Origin: Pedobacter jeongneungensis
GTDB lineage: Bacteria > Bacteroidota > Bacteroidia > Sphingobacteriales > Sphingobacteriaceae
DNA length: 64,000 nt
Direction: 5' to 3'
NCBI RefSeq assembly: GCF_000633455.1
Contig: NZ_AYMG01000001.1
Coordinates: 124,001 to 188,000 of the forward strand
Below, one piece after another: positions 18,135 to 25,997 of this stretch (positions within the stretch are counted from its first letter, which is position 1; each line of letters starts with the position of its first letter). The notes beneath the pieces are model-generated. The model had not been told where the DNA came from. It was given only the letters and a program-made list of their open reading frames with translations, and made no database searches. A program made the position numbers and the translations under genes.

Positions 18135-18323
18135 ATGGAAAAAAAGAAAAACTCAACAGATAGGAAACTTTCATTAAAAAAGAAAGCCATTTCAAATTTG
18201 AACGATTTGGCACTTGACCAGGTTCAGGGTGGGAATACTTTCTGCCTTTGTACAAAGGTTGGTGATGCACATATATTAAAAGAACCAGAAACTACTGTCA
18301 TCCATTTCTCTTGCGGGAGCTAA
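18135..18323 (+). CDS. Class I lanthipeptide precursor 1
   Basis: 62 residues. The leader carries DRKLSLKKKAISNLN and ends LDQVQGG (Gly32-Gly33), the pattern of Bacteroidota class I lanthipeptide leaders. The 29-residue core starts NTFCLCTKV and ends VIHFSCGS, with three cysteines plus several Ser/Thr. It is the most divergent of the three paralogues: its first cysteine sits one position earlier than in the others. It starts an array divergent from lanB. Confidence 0.85.
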   Translation: MEKKKNSTDRKLSLKKKAISNLNDLALDQVQGGNTFCLCTKVGDAHILKEPETTVIHFSCGS

Positions 18324-18368
18324 TAAAGTTAAAAACAATTAAATCTATAACCATAAAAATCAAAAAAC

Positions 18369-18560
18369 ATGAAAAAGAAAAATTTAACAGACAGAAAATT
18401 GTCACTGAACAAAAAAGCGATCTCTAACCTGGACGAATCAAATCTTGACCAAATTCAAGGTGGCGCAACTTTCACTTGTTGCACAGAAGTTGTAATCAAA
18501 ACAAAAGCTTCAGAAGAGTTAGCTGAAGATACCAGTGTACACTATTCTTGTGGTAAATAA
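18369..18560 (+). CDS. Class I lanthipeptide precursor 2
   Basis: 63 residues. The leader is nearly identical to precursor 3 (MKKKNLTDRKLSLNKK), ending LDQIQGG at Gly31-Gly32. The 31-residue core starts ATFTCCTEVV and ends SVHYSCGK, with three Cys and eight Ser/Thr and a charged Lys/Glu-rich middle. The DNA of genes 2 and 3 is almost the same over the leader, indicating recent duplication. Confidence 0.85.
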   Translation: MKKKNLTDRKLSLNKKAISNLDESNLDQIQGGATFTCCTEVVIKTKASEELAEDTSVHYSCGK

Positions 18561-18585
18561 TTAGAACCAATTAAAAAACAACAAC

Positions 18586-18774
18586 ATGAAAAAGAAAAAC
18601 TTAACAGACAGAAAATTGTCATTGAACAAAAAATCAATCTCTAAATTAGACGATTCAAATCTTGACCAAATTCAAGGTGGTGTTACTTTCACTTGCTGCA
18701 CAAAAGTAACTATCGAGCCTAAACCAAAAGAGGAAGCATTTGAAAGCGATAGTATCCACTACTCATGTAGCTAA
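18586..18774 (+). CDS. Class I lanthipeptide precursor 3
   Basis: 62 residues, 25 bases after precursor 2. Leader ends LDQIQGG. The 30-residue core starts VTFTCCTKVT and ends SIHYSCS. Shared with precursors 1 and 2 are TF near the core N-terminus, a Thr directly after the second Cys, and H-(F/Y)-S-C at the end; the middle is free to vary. Up to three thioether rings are possible from the three cysteines. Confidence 0.85.
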   Translation: MKKKNLTDRKLSLNKKSISKLDDSNLDQIQGGVTFTCCTKVTIEPKPKEEAFESDSIHYSCS

Positions 18775-18786
18775 TTTCAAAAACCT

Positions 18787-18823
18787 AAAAGGGTATCCCT
18801 GAAAAAACCGGATATCCTTTTTT
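18787..18823 (+). terminator. Intrinsic terminator between precursors and LanC-like gene
   Basis: AAAAGGGTATCC and GGATATCCTTTT form a 12-bp stem with one G-U pair, followed by a short T run. Placed between the peptides and the enzymes, it would let precursor mRNA far exceed cyclase mRNA by partial readthrough. Confidence 0.7.
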
Positions 18824-18847
18824 ATTCAACCGATCACCTCTCCCTAT

Positions 18848-19978
18848 ATGTTTAACCCTACATTGTTTTCCGATTCGCTTCAAAAAAGCGATTATTCGGG
18901 CGATTCGCTATTGGCTGGTTCAATGGGCCATTGCATTTGTCAGCACCTCATTTCTCAGCTTAACAAAGACCTATTGAATACTGATAGGACTTTCGATATT
19001 GTTGCAGATGTATTTGACAGACTATCTTCCAGTAGTTCTTCACTCACCAATACCTCAATGGGTACCGGGCTTTCGGGCTTTACCTCTGTAATTGCCTATT
19101 TAATAGAACAGGAGGTTTTTGATGATTCGGTTTTAACAGAATTAACAGATATTGATCAAATCATATTCAAGGGCGCAACACTTCAGGCTAATTTAGGGCA
19201 TACCGATTTTTTATTTGGCTGTTCTGGCCCGCTATCTTATTTTTTAAATCAAAAAGCCGATATGGCAAATACAGGATACATTAATGGTATCCTCTCTGCT
19301 TTGATTAATGGTGTAGAAAAAAACCAGATCACGCGACAGCGGATTATCGAACCCAACCGCTTTTTTTCACATGTTAACCTGGGCATAGCCCATGGCATAA
19401 CAGGTACAGCACTCGTACTCAGTAAAGCAGTAACCGACGATAGGGTTAAGCAAAAAGACCAGATTTGGGATTTACTTGATCAAACTTTAAAATATTTAAA
19501 AGAGCAAATTACATTATCAGAACAATCTGTATTCCCCATAAAAATTGAAAAAACAGGTTCAACGCCTACCTATTCGGCTAGCCAAAGCTGGAGTTATGGC
19601 GATTTTGGCGTGTTGTGCTTACTTTATACCCTTGCTGCCCTGTTTAAGGACAATGCTTTACATACCCTTTGCGGAGAGCTTTTCGAAATTGCGACCGAAA
19701 AAACAAAAAACTATAAAACCGATAAAATGGAAATTGGGCTGAGGCATGGACTTGCGGGACAGTTATTGCTTTTACAAAAGCTTTCTGCGATTAGTAAAAA
19801 TACCTGGTGCGAAGAATTTACAAAGCAACAGTTCTCGCTTTTTTCGACAAAATACGAAGAAATTAATCCCTATCAATCTCCTTTTGTTTTTGAAGCCGGC
19901 TTAGGGGCAGTCGCCATTAGGCTTAATGAGCGGTTAACACCTAAAGAAACTTCATGGACCAAAATATTTCTGATGTAA
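18848..19978 (+). CDS. LanC-like cyclase protein lacking both zinc cysteines
   Basis: 376 residues with the repeated (alpha/alpha) toroid signatures: GTGLSGFTS near 72, LGIAHGITG (His182), WSYGDFG at 248-254 and GLRHGLAG at 297-304. In NisC-type cyclases the last two motifs are W-C-Y-G and L-C-H-G, and their two Cys and His bind the catalytic zinc. Here the first Cys is Ser249 (codon agt) and the second Arg299 (agg); only His300 remains. It should not bind zinc in the usual way. It may be a scaffold, may cyclise by another route, or rings may close without it. The next gene starts one base after its stop. Confidence 0.8.
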   Translation: MFNPTLFSDSLQKSDYSGDSLLAGSMGHCICQHLISQLNKDLLNTDRTFDIVADVFDRLSSSSSSLTNTSMGTGLSGFTSVIAYLIEQEVFDDSVLTELTDIDQIIFKGATLQANLGHTDFLFGCSGPLSYFLNQKADMANTGYINGILSALINGVEKNQITRQRIIEPNRFFSHVNLGIAHGITGTALVLSKAVTDDRVKQKDQIWDLLDQTLKYLKEQITLSEQSVFPIKIEKTGSTPTYSASQSWSYGDFGVLCLLYTLAALFKDNALHTLCGELFEIATEKTKNYKTDKMEIGLRHGLAGQLLLLQKLSAISKNTWCEEFTKQQFSLFSTKYEEINPYQSPFVFEAGLGAVAIRLNERLTPKETSWTKIFLM

Positions 19979-19979
19979 T

Positions 19980-21089
19980 ATGAAATCACTTGCATTATTC
20001 CCTCCAAATGGCCCAGAACGGCTTGGATTTAAGTATTCGACCCTGATTCATCATCAACCTTTCAATTTCGGGATATTAAAAACACCGAAACCAATTCCTG
20101 ATGATGAAGATAAACTTGGAGATTATAAGGTTCTCGTTTCAAAAAAAGCAATATCCATAAATTTCAGAGATTTATCTATGTTATTTACGCTTAACAACAA
20201 TTTAAAACAATCTCCATCGGGCCATCATTTTTTTGGGTCTGATTTTGTTGCTGAAGTTGTAGGAGTAGGTAAAAAAGTACGATCGATTAAGGTAGGGGAC
20301 AGGGTAATTCCAAATTGCGATTATTTTATTAAACCATTGCGGGGTGTTTCGCGCAAAGGTATCCCCTCAAACCGGGCTTCGATGGCTTATGAATTTCTGC
20401 TTGAAGATAAATTAATCAAAATTGATGATGGTTTAAGTGATGAAGTCGCTGCCTCCATATCTATAGGGCTTCAAACCTCTTACGCTATGATCAGAAAGGC
20501 AAAATTAAAGAAGAACAGCAGGATATTGGTTACTTCGGGAAGTTCTAACACCTCCCTATTTATTATTGAAGCACTTAGAATGAAAGGATATTTGCCTACA
20601 ATCCTTACAAGTAGTCTGAATACATTTGATGCATTGAAAAAAGAAGGAAACGAGGTGGTTTTATACAACCAACTTGAAGACCTTGAAACAGCGTTCAGAA
20701 AATCAAATGGATTAAATAATGGTTTTGATGTTGTGTTTGATCCATTTTCGGATGTATTTTTTGAAAAATTACTTCCTTTTGTTAATGTAAACGGAAAGTA
20801 TATTACCTGTGGCTTATATAAACAAAAGCCCGAATTTATAGCCTTAAATCAGCCGGGTAGCGCATCTCTTGGTTATCTGCTTGCCCACATGATTATGAAA
20901 AATGTGCAGTTAATAGGCAACTGCCTGGGCAATACAAGAGATCTTTTAAACGGAATTGAAGATTTAAAGAGCGGCAGGATAAAAGTAAATATCGAAAACA
21001 TTTATCAACTGGATAATTTAGGTCCATTTATAGAAATGGCGTTTAACGATAAAAACCGAATGGGTAAAGTAGTGCTAAAATATGCCTAA
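19980..21089 (+). CDS. MDR-family NAD(P)H-dependent oxidoreductase in the lanthipeptide operon
   Basis: 369 residues of the medium-chain dehydrogenase/reductase fold. The N-terminal GroES-like domain has NFRDLSM near residue 61 and GSDFVAEVVGVGKKV near 85. The Rossmann part has ILVTSGSSNTSLFI near 183. The catalytic zinc cysteine expected before GSD in alcohol dehydrogenases is absent, so it resembles zinc-free quinone-oxidoreductase/enoyl-reductase members. It follows the LanC-like gene by one base. In other lanthipeptide loci MDR enzymes (LanJ) reduce dehydroalanine to D-alanine; that role here is inference. Confidence 0.7.
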   Translation: MKSLALFPPNGPERLGFKYSTLIHHQPFNFGILKTPKPIPDDEDKLGDYKVLVSKKAISINFRDLSMLFTLNNNLKQSPSGHHFFGSDFVAEVVGVGKKVRSIKVGDRVIPNCDYFIKPLRGVSRKGIPSNRASMAYEFLLEDKLIKIDDGLSDEVAASISIGLQTSYAMIRKAKLKKNSRILVTSGSSNTSLFIIEALRMKGYLPTILTSSLNTFDALKKEGNEVVLYNQLEDLETAFRKSNGLNNGFDVVFDPFSDVFFEKLLPFVNVNGKYITCGLYKQKPEFIALNQPGSASLGYLLAHMIMKNVQLIGNCLGNTRDLLNGIEDLKSGRIKVNIENIYQLDNLGPFIEMAFNDKNRMGKVVLKYA

Positions 21090-22067
21090 CTACTTCATTG
21101 CTTTTATTGCCATATCAAATATTTTGTCGGTATTCAGGTCCTTTTTTGGTATTTCGATGTTCGGCTTTATTCCCGCGCCAACTTCCTTGTACTCGTAGTT
21201 GTTACGATCTACCAATGTACCATTGGTAATTACAAGATAGGCTCCATCAGCAAGCTTGAACTCTGTATTGGAAGAGGTTAAACCATTGGTTTTTGACCCC
21301 ATAAGTTTTGTATCTGGCCTTCCTATAAAGGCTGCTGCAGCAAACTCTCCCGAACTACCTGTGTGATTATTGATCAGCACTACAACAGGCTTTGTTTTAC
21401 TACTGAGTTTAATTAAGGGTGTTTTAAACTGATAAACAACCGAATCGCCATATTTAACAGCATTTGCCGAATAGTAATAATGTTTAATGGTACCATCCGC
21501 ATCTTTTATCCCTATGGATTTCGATCCCTCAATAAATGGCGCTATTGCACCTAAAATAGGCGCGAGCATTCCTCCGTCATTATCACGTAAATCAATTATC
21601 CAGCCTTTTGGCTTTAAACCATCCAGCTTTTTTATCTTATGGTAAGCATCTGCCACAAATTCTTCCCATTCTTCGTTATTGGCAAAATAGAAATGTGGAA
21701 CCTTTAAATAGCCATATCCATTTTTGATGGTTTTCGCGCTTACCACTGGTGGTTCTTCACCATTTGCCTTATACCCCTTGAATAATCCTGCTACTTTTTC
21801 GGGCGCATAGAAACTAGAATGCTGATCATTCAACATGGTTAAAGTGCTATCTATAACCGGGTATAATTCAGTTATAGTAGTACATTTTTCAGATTGTTTG
21901 TAAGCAAATTCATAAATAGAAGTCCAGTTAAGTTCGTTCTTGCGAATGGAATGCGATTTCATTAATGCCAAAGCCGAATTTAAATAGGCTCTTGGTGCAG
22001 AAACAGATTGGGCCAAAGAATATGTACTTAAAAATATTGTAAATAAAAAAGATATGGATCGGATCAT
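21090..22067 (-). CDS. Exported S41-family serine peptidase
   Basis: 325 residues from ATG 22067 (MIRSISFLFTIFLSTYSLAQ), a signal peptide. The S41 core is present: GYGYLKVPHF, GWIIDLRDNDGG near 157, then VLINNHTGSSGEFAAAAF near 230 with the catalytic serine, and TNGLTSSN after it. There is no PDZ domain. It converges exactly with the MDR reductase gene (adjacent stops), and lies 10 bases downstream of a LytTR response regulator on its own strand. It may process exported peptides, but that is a guess. Confidence 0.8.
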   Translation of the reverse strand: MIRSISFLFTIFLSTYSLAQSVSAPRAYLNSALALMKSHSIRKNELNWTSIYEFAYKQSEKCTTITELYPVIDSTLTMLNDQHSSFYAPEKVAGLFKGYKANGEEPPVVSAKTIKNGYGYLKVPHFYFANNEEWEEFVADAYHKIKKLDGLKPKGWIIDLRDNDGGMLAPILGAIAPFIEGSKSIGIKDADGTIKHYYYSANAVKYGDSVVYQFKTPLIKLSSKTKPVVVLINNHTGSSGEFAAAAFIGRPDTKLMGSKTNGLTSSNTEFKLADGAYLVITNGTLVDRNNYEYKEVGAGIKPNIEIPKKDLNTDKIFDMAIKAMK

Positions 22068-22077
22068 CAAATAGTCT

Positions 22078-22803
22078 TTATGTTAACATCCTTCCTTTTA
22101 AACTGTCCAGGAACGAAGTACGGAAAGTACTTCCTATCGGGATAGGTTTTTCGGCCCCAGATAAATTAACCACGCCACCATCTAATGAAATGATTTTATC
22201 AAGAGCAATCAGGTAGGATTTATGAACCCTCAACACCCCATGTAACTGGAGTTTTTCTTCGAGTGTTTTCATATTCAAAAGTGTAATCACCCTTCTGTTA
22301 CCTGTTAAATAAAGGGAAATATAATTTTTAAGCCCTTCAATATAAACGATTTCGTCGTAATTGATTTTTACAATTTTACTTTTATCCGTTTTTACAAAGA
22401 TATGCTCGCTTTTTTCAGGTTTGGCATGTTCTACAGCTGCAACTGGCTTTGATAACCGATTGATTACCTTTTGTGTGGCGATCAGGAATCTTTCGAAAGA
22501 AAAAGGTTTTAACAGGTAATCTATCACATCGTTATCAAATGCGTTTATTGCATAATTAGAATATGCACTTGTTAAAACAATATTCACTTTATTGCCAAAA
22601 CTCTTCACAAAATCTAAACCGGTAAAATTGGGCATATTGATATCCAAAAAAATCAGGTCTATTTTTTCACTTTCGATGAGTGCTATCGGTTCGATGGCAT
22701 TATTAAAAGTACCAGCAATTTCGAGGTATGGCGTTCGCTGGCAAAATTTCCTGAGTACTTCTATGGCGTGAGGCTCATCATCAACAATTAAACATTTTAT
22801 CAT
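22078..22803 (-). CDS. LytTR-family response regulator
   Basis: 241 residues. Receiver domain 1-120 with acidic pair Asp8-Asp9, phosphoacceptor Asp54 (LIFLDINMP) and the conserved Lys in YLLKPFSFERF near 98. A LytTR DNA-binding domain follows from about 140 (FVKTDKSKIVKINYDEIVYIEGLKN by segments). It pairs with the histidine kinase gene 18 bases upstream. Confidence 0.92.
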   Translation of the reverse strand: MIKCLIVDDEPHAIEVLRKFCQRTPYLEIAGTFNNAIEPIALIESEKIDLIFLDINMPNFTGLDFVKSFGNKVNIVLTSAYSNYAINAFDNDVIDYLLKPFSFERFLIATQKVINRLSKPVAAVEHAKPEKSEHIFVKTDKSKIVKINYDEIVYIEGLKNYISLYLTGNRRVITLLNMKTLEEKLQLHGVLRVHKSYLIALDKIISLDGGVVNLSGAEKPIPIGSTFRTSFLDSLKGRMLT

Positions 22804-22821
22804 GGTGGGACATTGTTTATG

Positions 22822-23868
22822 TTAAATATTTATTTCCAGTTTAACAGTATAAAACTCTTCTTTATCATCGATTTTTAGGAGGTAATCTTTTTGATAATAT
22901 CGGTCAAGTTGGTAAGTTATAAATTTAAGGCCAATTCCATATCCTTCAACACTTAGTAAAGTTTCCGTTTTTTTCTTGTTTTCTAAACAGACAAGCAACT
23001 TCCCGTTATTTACCTCAATGTTAAGCTTAATGGGGTTGTGTTCATCTGTCATTTCACCAAACTTTAAGGCATTTTCTACAAGTGTTATTAAAATTAGCGG
23101 TACTATTTTATGTGTTTTGGTAACTCCTTTTTCCTGATGTACAAAATGGATTTCCTTTCCAAACCTGAACTGGTTTAAAAGAATCAAATTTTTGATCTGC
23201 GCAATCTCTTCAACCAACAACGATTTTCCATCATCTTCGATATCCCTTAAAGAATATCGCAGGATTTCTGACAGTGTTAGTATTCCTTTTGAAAGTTCTT
23301 TAGATAAATCAAGCGATTCAGAATATAAGAAGTTTAGCGCGTTAAAAAGTACATGTGGGTTGATTCGCGATTTAAAGTATGCGATTTTCATATCCAGAAT
23401 ACTCATCTTTAATTTTTGCTCTTCTACCTCCTTTTTTCTTAATTCCTGCTCACTTAAAATCGACATCCGGGAAAACCAAAATGCTATTCCAAGAAAAATA
23501 AAGTAACTGCTCCGCCATATTGCCGATATAATATAGGCGAAAGAGTTCTCATATAAGTTTGTATGTTCTACTATATTGAGATGTAACAATAATACAGTTA
23601 TTCCTGTTTTAAAAGCCAAATAGCTACACAGCACTAAAAGAATCTTGTTAATCGATTTAAAATATGAAATCTGCTTTCCTCTTTGTGGCATTACCCAATA
23701 AGCACTGGAATAAAATACAGAAGTGTTTAAAATAGCCATTAAAATGGTTTCCTGCCATAAAAGCTTTGTGGCATCCAATACCAAAACGATGGCTATTTCG
23801 TATAGCCAGTATAATATCCAAAATATCGAATGTTTTGCAATTGCAGACCTGAATATTGTAGTTGCCAA
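22822..23868 (-). CDS. LytS/YehU-type membrane sensor histidine kinase
   Basis: 348 residues. About four membrane segments occupy residues 12-135. A short helix leads to the His_kinase motif SRINPHVLFNALNFL with phosphoacceptor His172. The ATPase part has LVENALKFGE near 265 and GYGIGLKFI near 315. The start is TTG at 23868: an in-frame stop lies just upstream and the next Met is inside the second membrane segment. It partners the LytTR regulator. Confidence 0.88.
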   Translation of the reverse strand: MATTIFRSAIAKHSIFWILYWLYEIAIVLVLDATKLLWQETILMAILNTSVFYSSAYWVMPQRGKQISYFKSINKILLVLCSYLAFKTGITVLLLHLNIVEHTNLYENSFAYIISAIWRSSYFIFLGIAFWFSRMSILSEQELRKKEVEEQKLKMSILDMKIAYFKSRINPHVLFNALNFLYSESLDLSKELSKGILTLSEILRYSLRDIEDDGKSLLVEEIAQIKNLILLNQFRFGKEIHFVHQEKGVTKTHKIVPLILITLVENALKFGEMTDEHNPIKLNIEVNNGKLLVCLENKKKTETLLSVEGYGIGLKFITYQLDRYYQKDYLLKIDDKEEFYTVKLEINI

Positions 23869-24951
23869 TTTCTTTTATTTGGTTTCTCTTAGGAATTGTT
23901 GATTATCAAATCTAACATCATTCATGTAGTAAAACAAATGATATTAACCTATAATTTCAACAAAAAGCTTAAATTAATGCTTAATACCACCAAAAATTCA
24001 CCGTTATTCTAATAAAACTGTAAATATAGACAGACTAAATTGGTAGAAATTGCAGTAATTTTTAATTAGATATTAAAAACCTATTTTGGGAAGTTAAATA
24101 TTTTGTTAGAGGAAGGTTTTAAAGGAGTCAGGTGCGGGAAATAAAATAATAAAGCCTTTAGATTTTATCCAAAGGCTTAACGTTTTGTGGTCCCGACGAA
24201 ACCAGAACAAGTTTTATTTAAATAACTTTCTGACTATCAAATACTTGAAAAACATAAATCCGACTCACTAACTGTCAAAATGACTGTTTTCGGACTCAAA
24301 TATTACAAAGCAAATTTACAAAAATGAATTGAATTAAGGAAAAGAGTCTATAATTCATTTGTCTCAACAGATTAATTGATAGCTGAAAGACCAACCTCCA
24401 AGAAAGCAGCAAGACGAAGCATCTTAGAAGGCTCGAGACTATTAGCTTCCCCTATGGAACAAAGACATTTTTTAATGATTTTGTCGCATTTTTTTTGCTC
24501 GTAACTCGCTGTTTTTAGAAAAGTTACATTTGCGAACCCATCGCATTATCTTTTCTGCGGCACTTTTGGTATTATATATTTTTCTCTCATTTTCATAATT
24601 CTATTAATCTATTCAAGAGGTGCTTTCATGTACAACGGCCTTCCTTTTTGGCTTGCATAATACCTAATTTAGTGCTAAGCACCCGTCTGTCATTTTCCAC
24701 TTATAGATCTGGTGTTGCCTGCTGAAAATTTATTTCAATTGGAAGGAGAAAGAATCTTAGCTATACACGGTTTTAGATAAAATGAAAATTGTAATACTAA
24801 AATATATTTCAAATAAGGATAAATATATTCCGTCAGCACTCAAAAATGATATTAGGTAAAACAAGATCATTTTGTATTTTATTACCATTAATTTCTATAT
24901 TTAAAAAATTGAATCATATCAATTAAATTTGATTCTTTATAACGCTCTAAA
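23869..24951. other. Long intergenic region at the left edge of the defence island
   Basis: About 1.08 kb without a supported gene. It holds a hairpin AAGCCTTT/AAAGGCTT (24152-24178). Next is TGGTCCCGACGAAACCAGAAC near 24188, which looks like a degenerate tRNA 3' end or integrase attachment site read in reverse. On the minus strand an open frame of about 55 codons ends at 24372 (containing LRLAAFLEVGLSAIN) but has no good start. TAAATTTG at 24924-24931 is a possible -7 box for the next gene. Housekeeping-type genes lie to the left and defence genes to the right. Confidence 0.4.
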
Positions 24952-25992
24952 ATGAAATTACCTGATTGCATTACCCCAAGACCGGGTGAAATGGTTGTAA
25001 CGTATACTGGCCTTACTAAAATGGAAGGCGAGTTTATTGGATATGGCCTTTCCGATGAACTTCTTATCAAAAATCAATTCGGAAACACGACTTTTATCAA
25101 TGACTACCTAAAGGTTAGGCCAAAAAATCCTTTAAAAAGGCAATCTGCCAATTGGGAGCAATTCCAAGCTTCAGGGTTGACAATAGAGGCATCAGTTCCA
25201 GAAGTTGAGGCATTCAACAATATTCTGGAGACAAGAATTCCACCAGGTCCAACTTATATGGATTTGATAACAGAAGTTTGGTCAAGAGGATATGAAATAT
25301 ATTTAGTGGGTGGTACTGTCAGAGATGTTATCAATGGTAATACGGCAAATGATGTTGACTTGGTTACTAGTATGCCTTTTAAATTGATCATACCATTAAT
25401 AGAATCGATGTATGGCGACCGAAATTATAGTCGATCACCACAGAATGGCTTCATTAGTGTTGCTTGTAAGGACAAATATGATCCGAGTATTGATTTGAAG
25501 AATTTCTTTCTTTTTGCTCCGGGGACTACCTCCGCAACGTTTGGCTCAGATTTAAATCGAGATTACAAGATTAGAGATTTCGCTTGCAATTCTGTCTATT
25601 ATGATCCCATAAATAAATTTTATATAGATCCGTCTGGCAGAGGGATAGTTGATTCAAAAAATAAAATTATTCATATTGTAAAGGATTTGACCGCGGAACA
25701 CCCTGTTTACAATAAAGCGAGTGTACTGTTGAGATTTTTTAAATTCATGAACCGTGGATACGATTATACTGATGAGTCACTGAAACTTATACAGAAAGAA
25801 TATATTCCGCTTTTTTCAGGTATGGGGCATTTAAAGAGAATCAGCACATTCAAGACACAATTATTAAAAAAAAATCCAATACACGAAGTTGACGACATTA
25901 TTCAAAAAACGAGAATGAATATGACAAACTGTGGGTGTGAAGAGATTTGGATGAAATTCTATGATGCTCACATTACTGAATTAAAATCCTAA
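24952..25992 (+). CDS. CCA-adding/poly(A) polymerase-like nucleotidyltransferase
   Basis: 346 residues. After an unassigned N-terminal 100 residues comes a PolyA_pol head domain. YLVGGTVRDVI has the GG-x-x-RD motif at 120-125, NDVDLVTS the metal-binding Asp134-x-Asp136, and NRDYKIRDFACNSVYYDP near 205 the second RD motif. GRGIVDSKNKIIH follows. The short C-terminus (VLLRFFKFMNRGYDY) matches the start of the RNA-binding helical region but is truncated compared with a housekeeping CCA enzyme. It is 5 bases from a NACHT NTPase gene, which suggests a defence role rather than tRNA repair. Confidence 0.75.
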   Translation: MKLPDCITPRPGEMVVTYTGLTKMEGEFIGYGLSDELLIKNQFGNTTFINDYLKVRPKNPLKRQSANWEQFQASGLTIEASVPEVEAFNNILETRIPPGPTYMDLITEVWSRGYEIYLVGGTVRDVINGNTANDVDLVTSMPFKLIIPLIESMYGDRNYSRSPQNGFISVACKDKYDPSIDLKNFFLFAPGTTSATFGSDLNRDYKIRDFACNSVYYDPINKFYIDPSGRGIVDSKNKIIHIVKDLTAEHPVYNKASVLLRFFKFMNRGYDYTDESLKLIQKEYIPLFSGMGHLKRISTFKTQLLKKNPIHEVDDIIQKTRMNMTNCGCEEIWMKFYDAHITELKS

Positions 25993-25997
25993 AAAGT

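Noticed and set aside
24372..24540. Minus-strand open stretch ending LEVGLSAIN
   Set aside because: No start codon and no recognisable family; may be a relic, kept only as a note in the intergenic entry.
24952..25992. Housekeeping CCA-adding enzyme
   Set aside because: Unusual 100-residue N-terminal extension, shortened C-terminal RNA-binding part and tight linkage to a NACHT gene argue against the housekeeping role, though this cannot be excluded without the rest of the genome.
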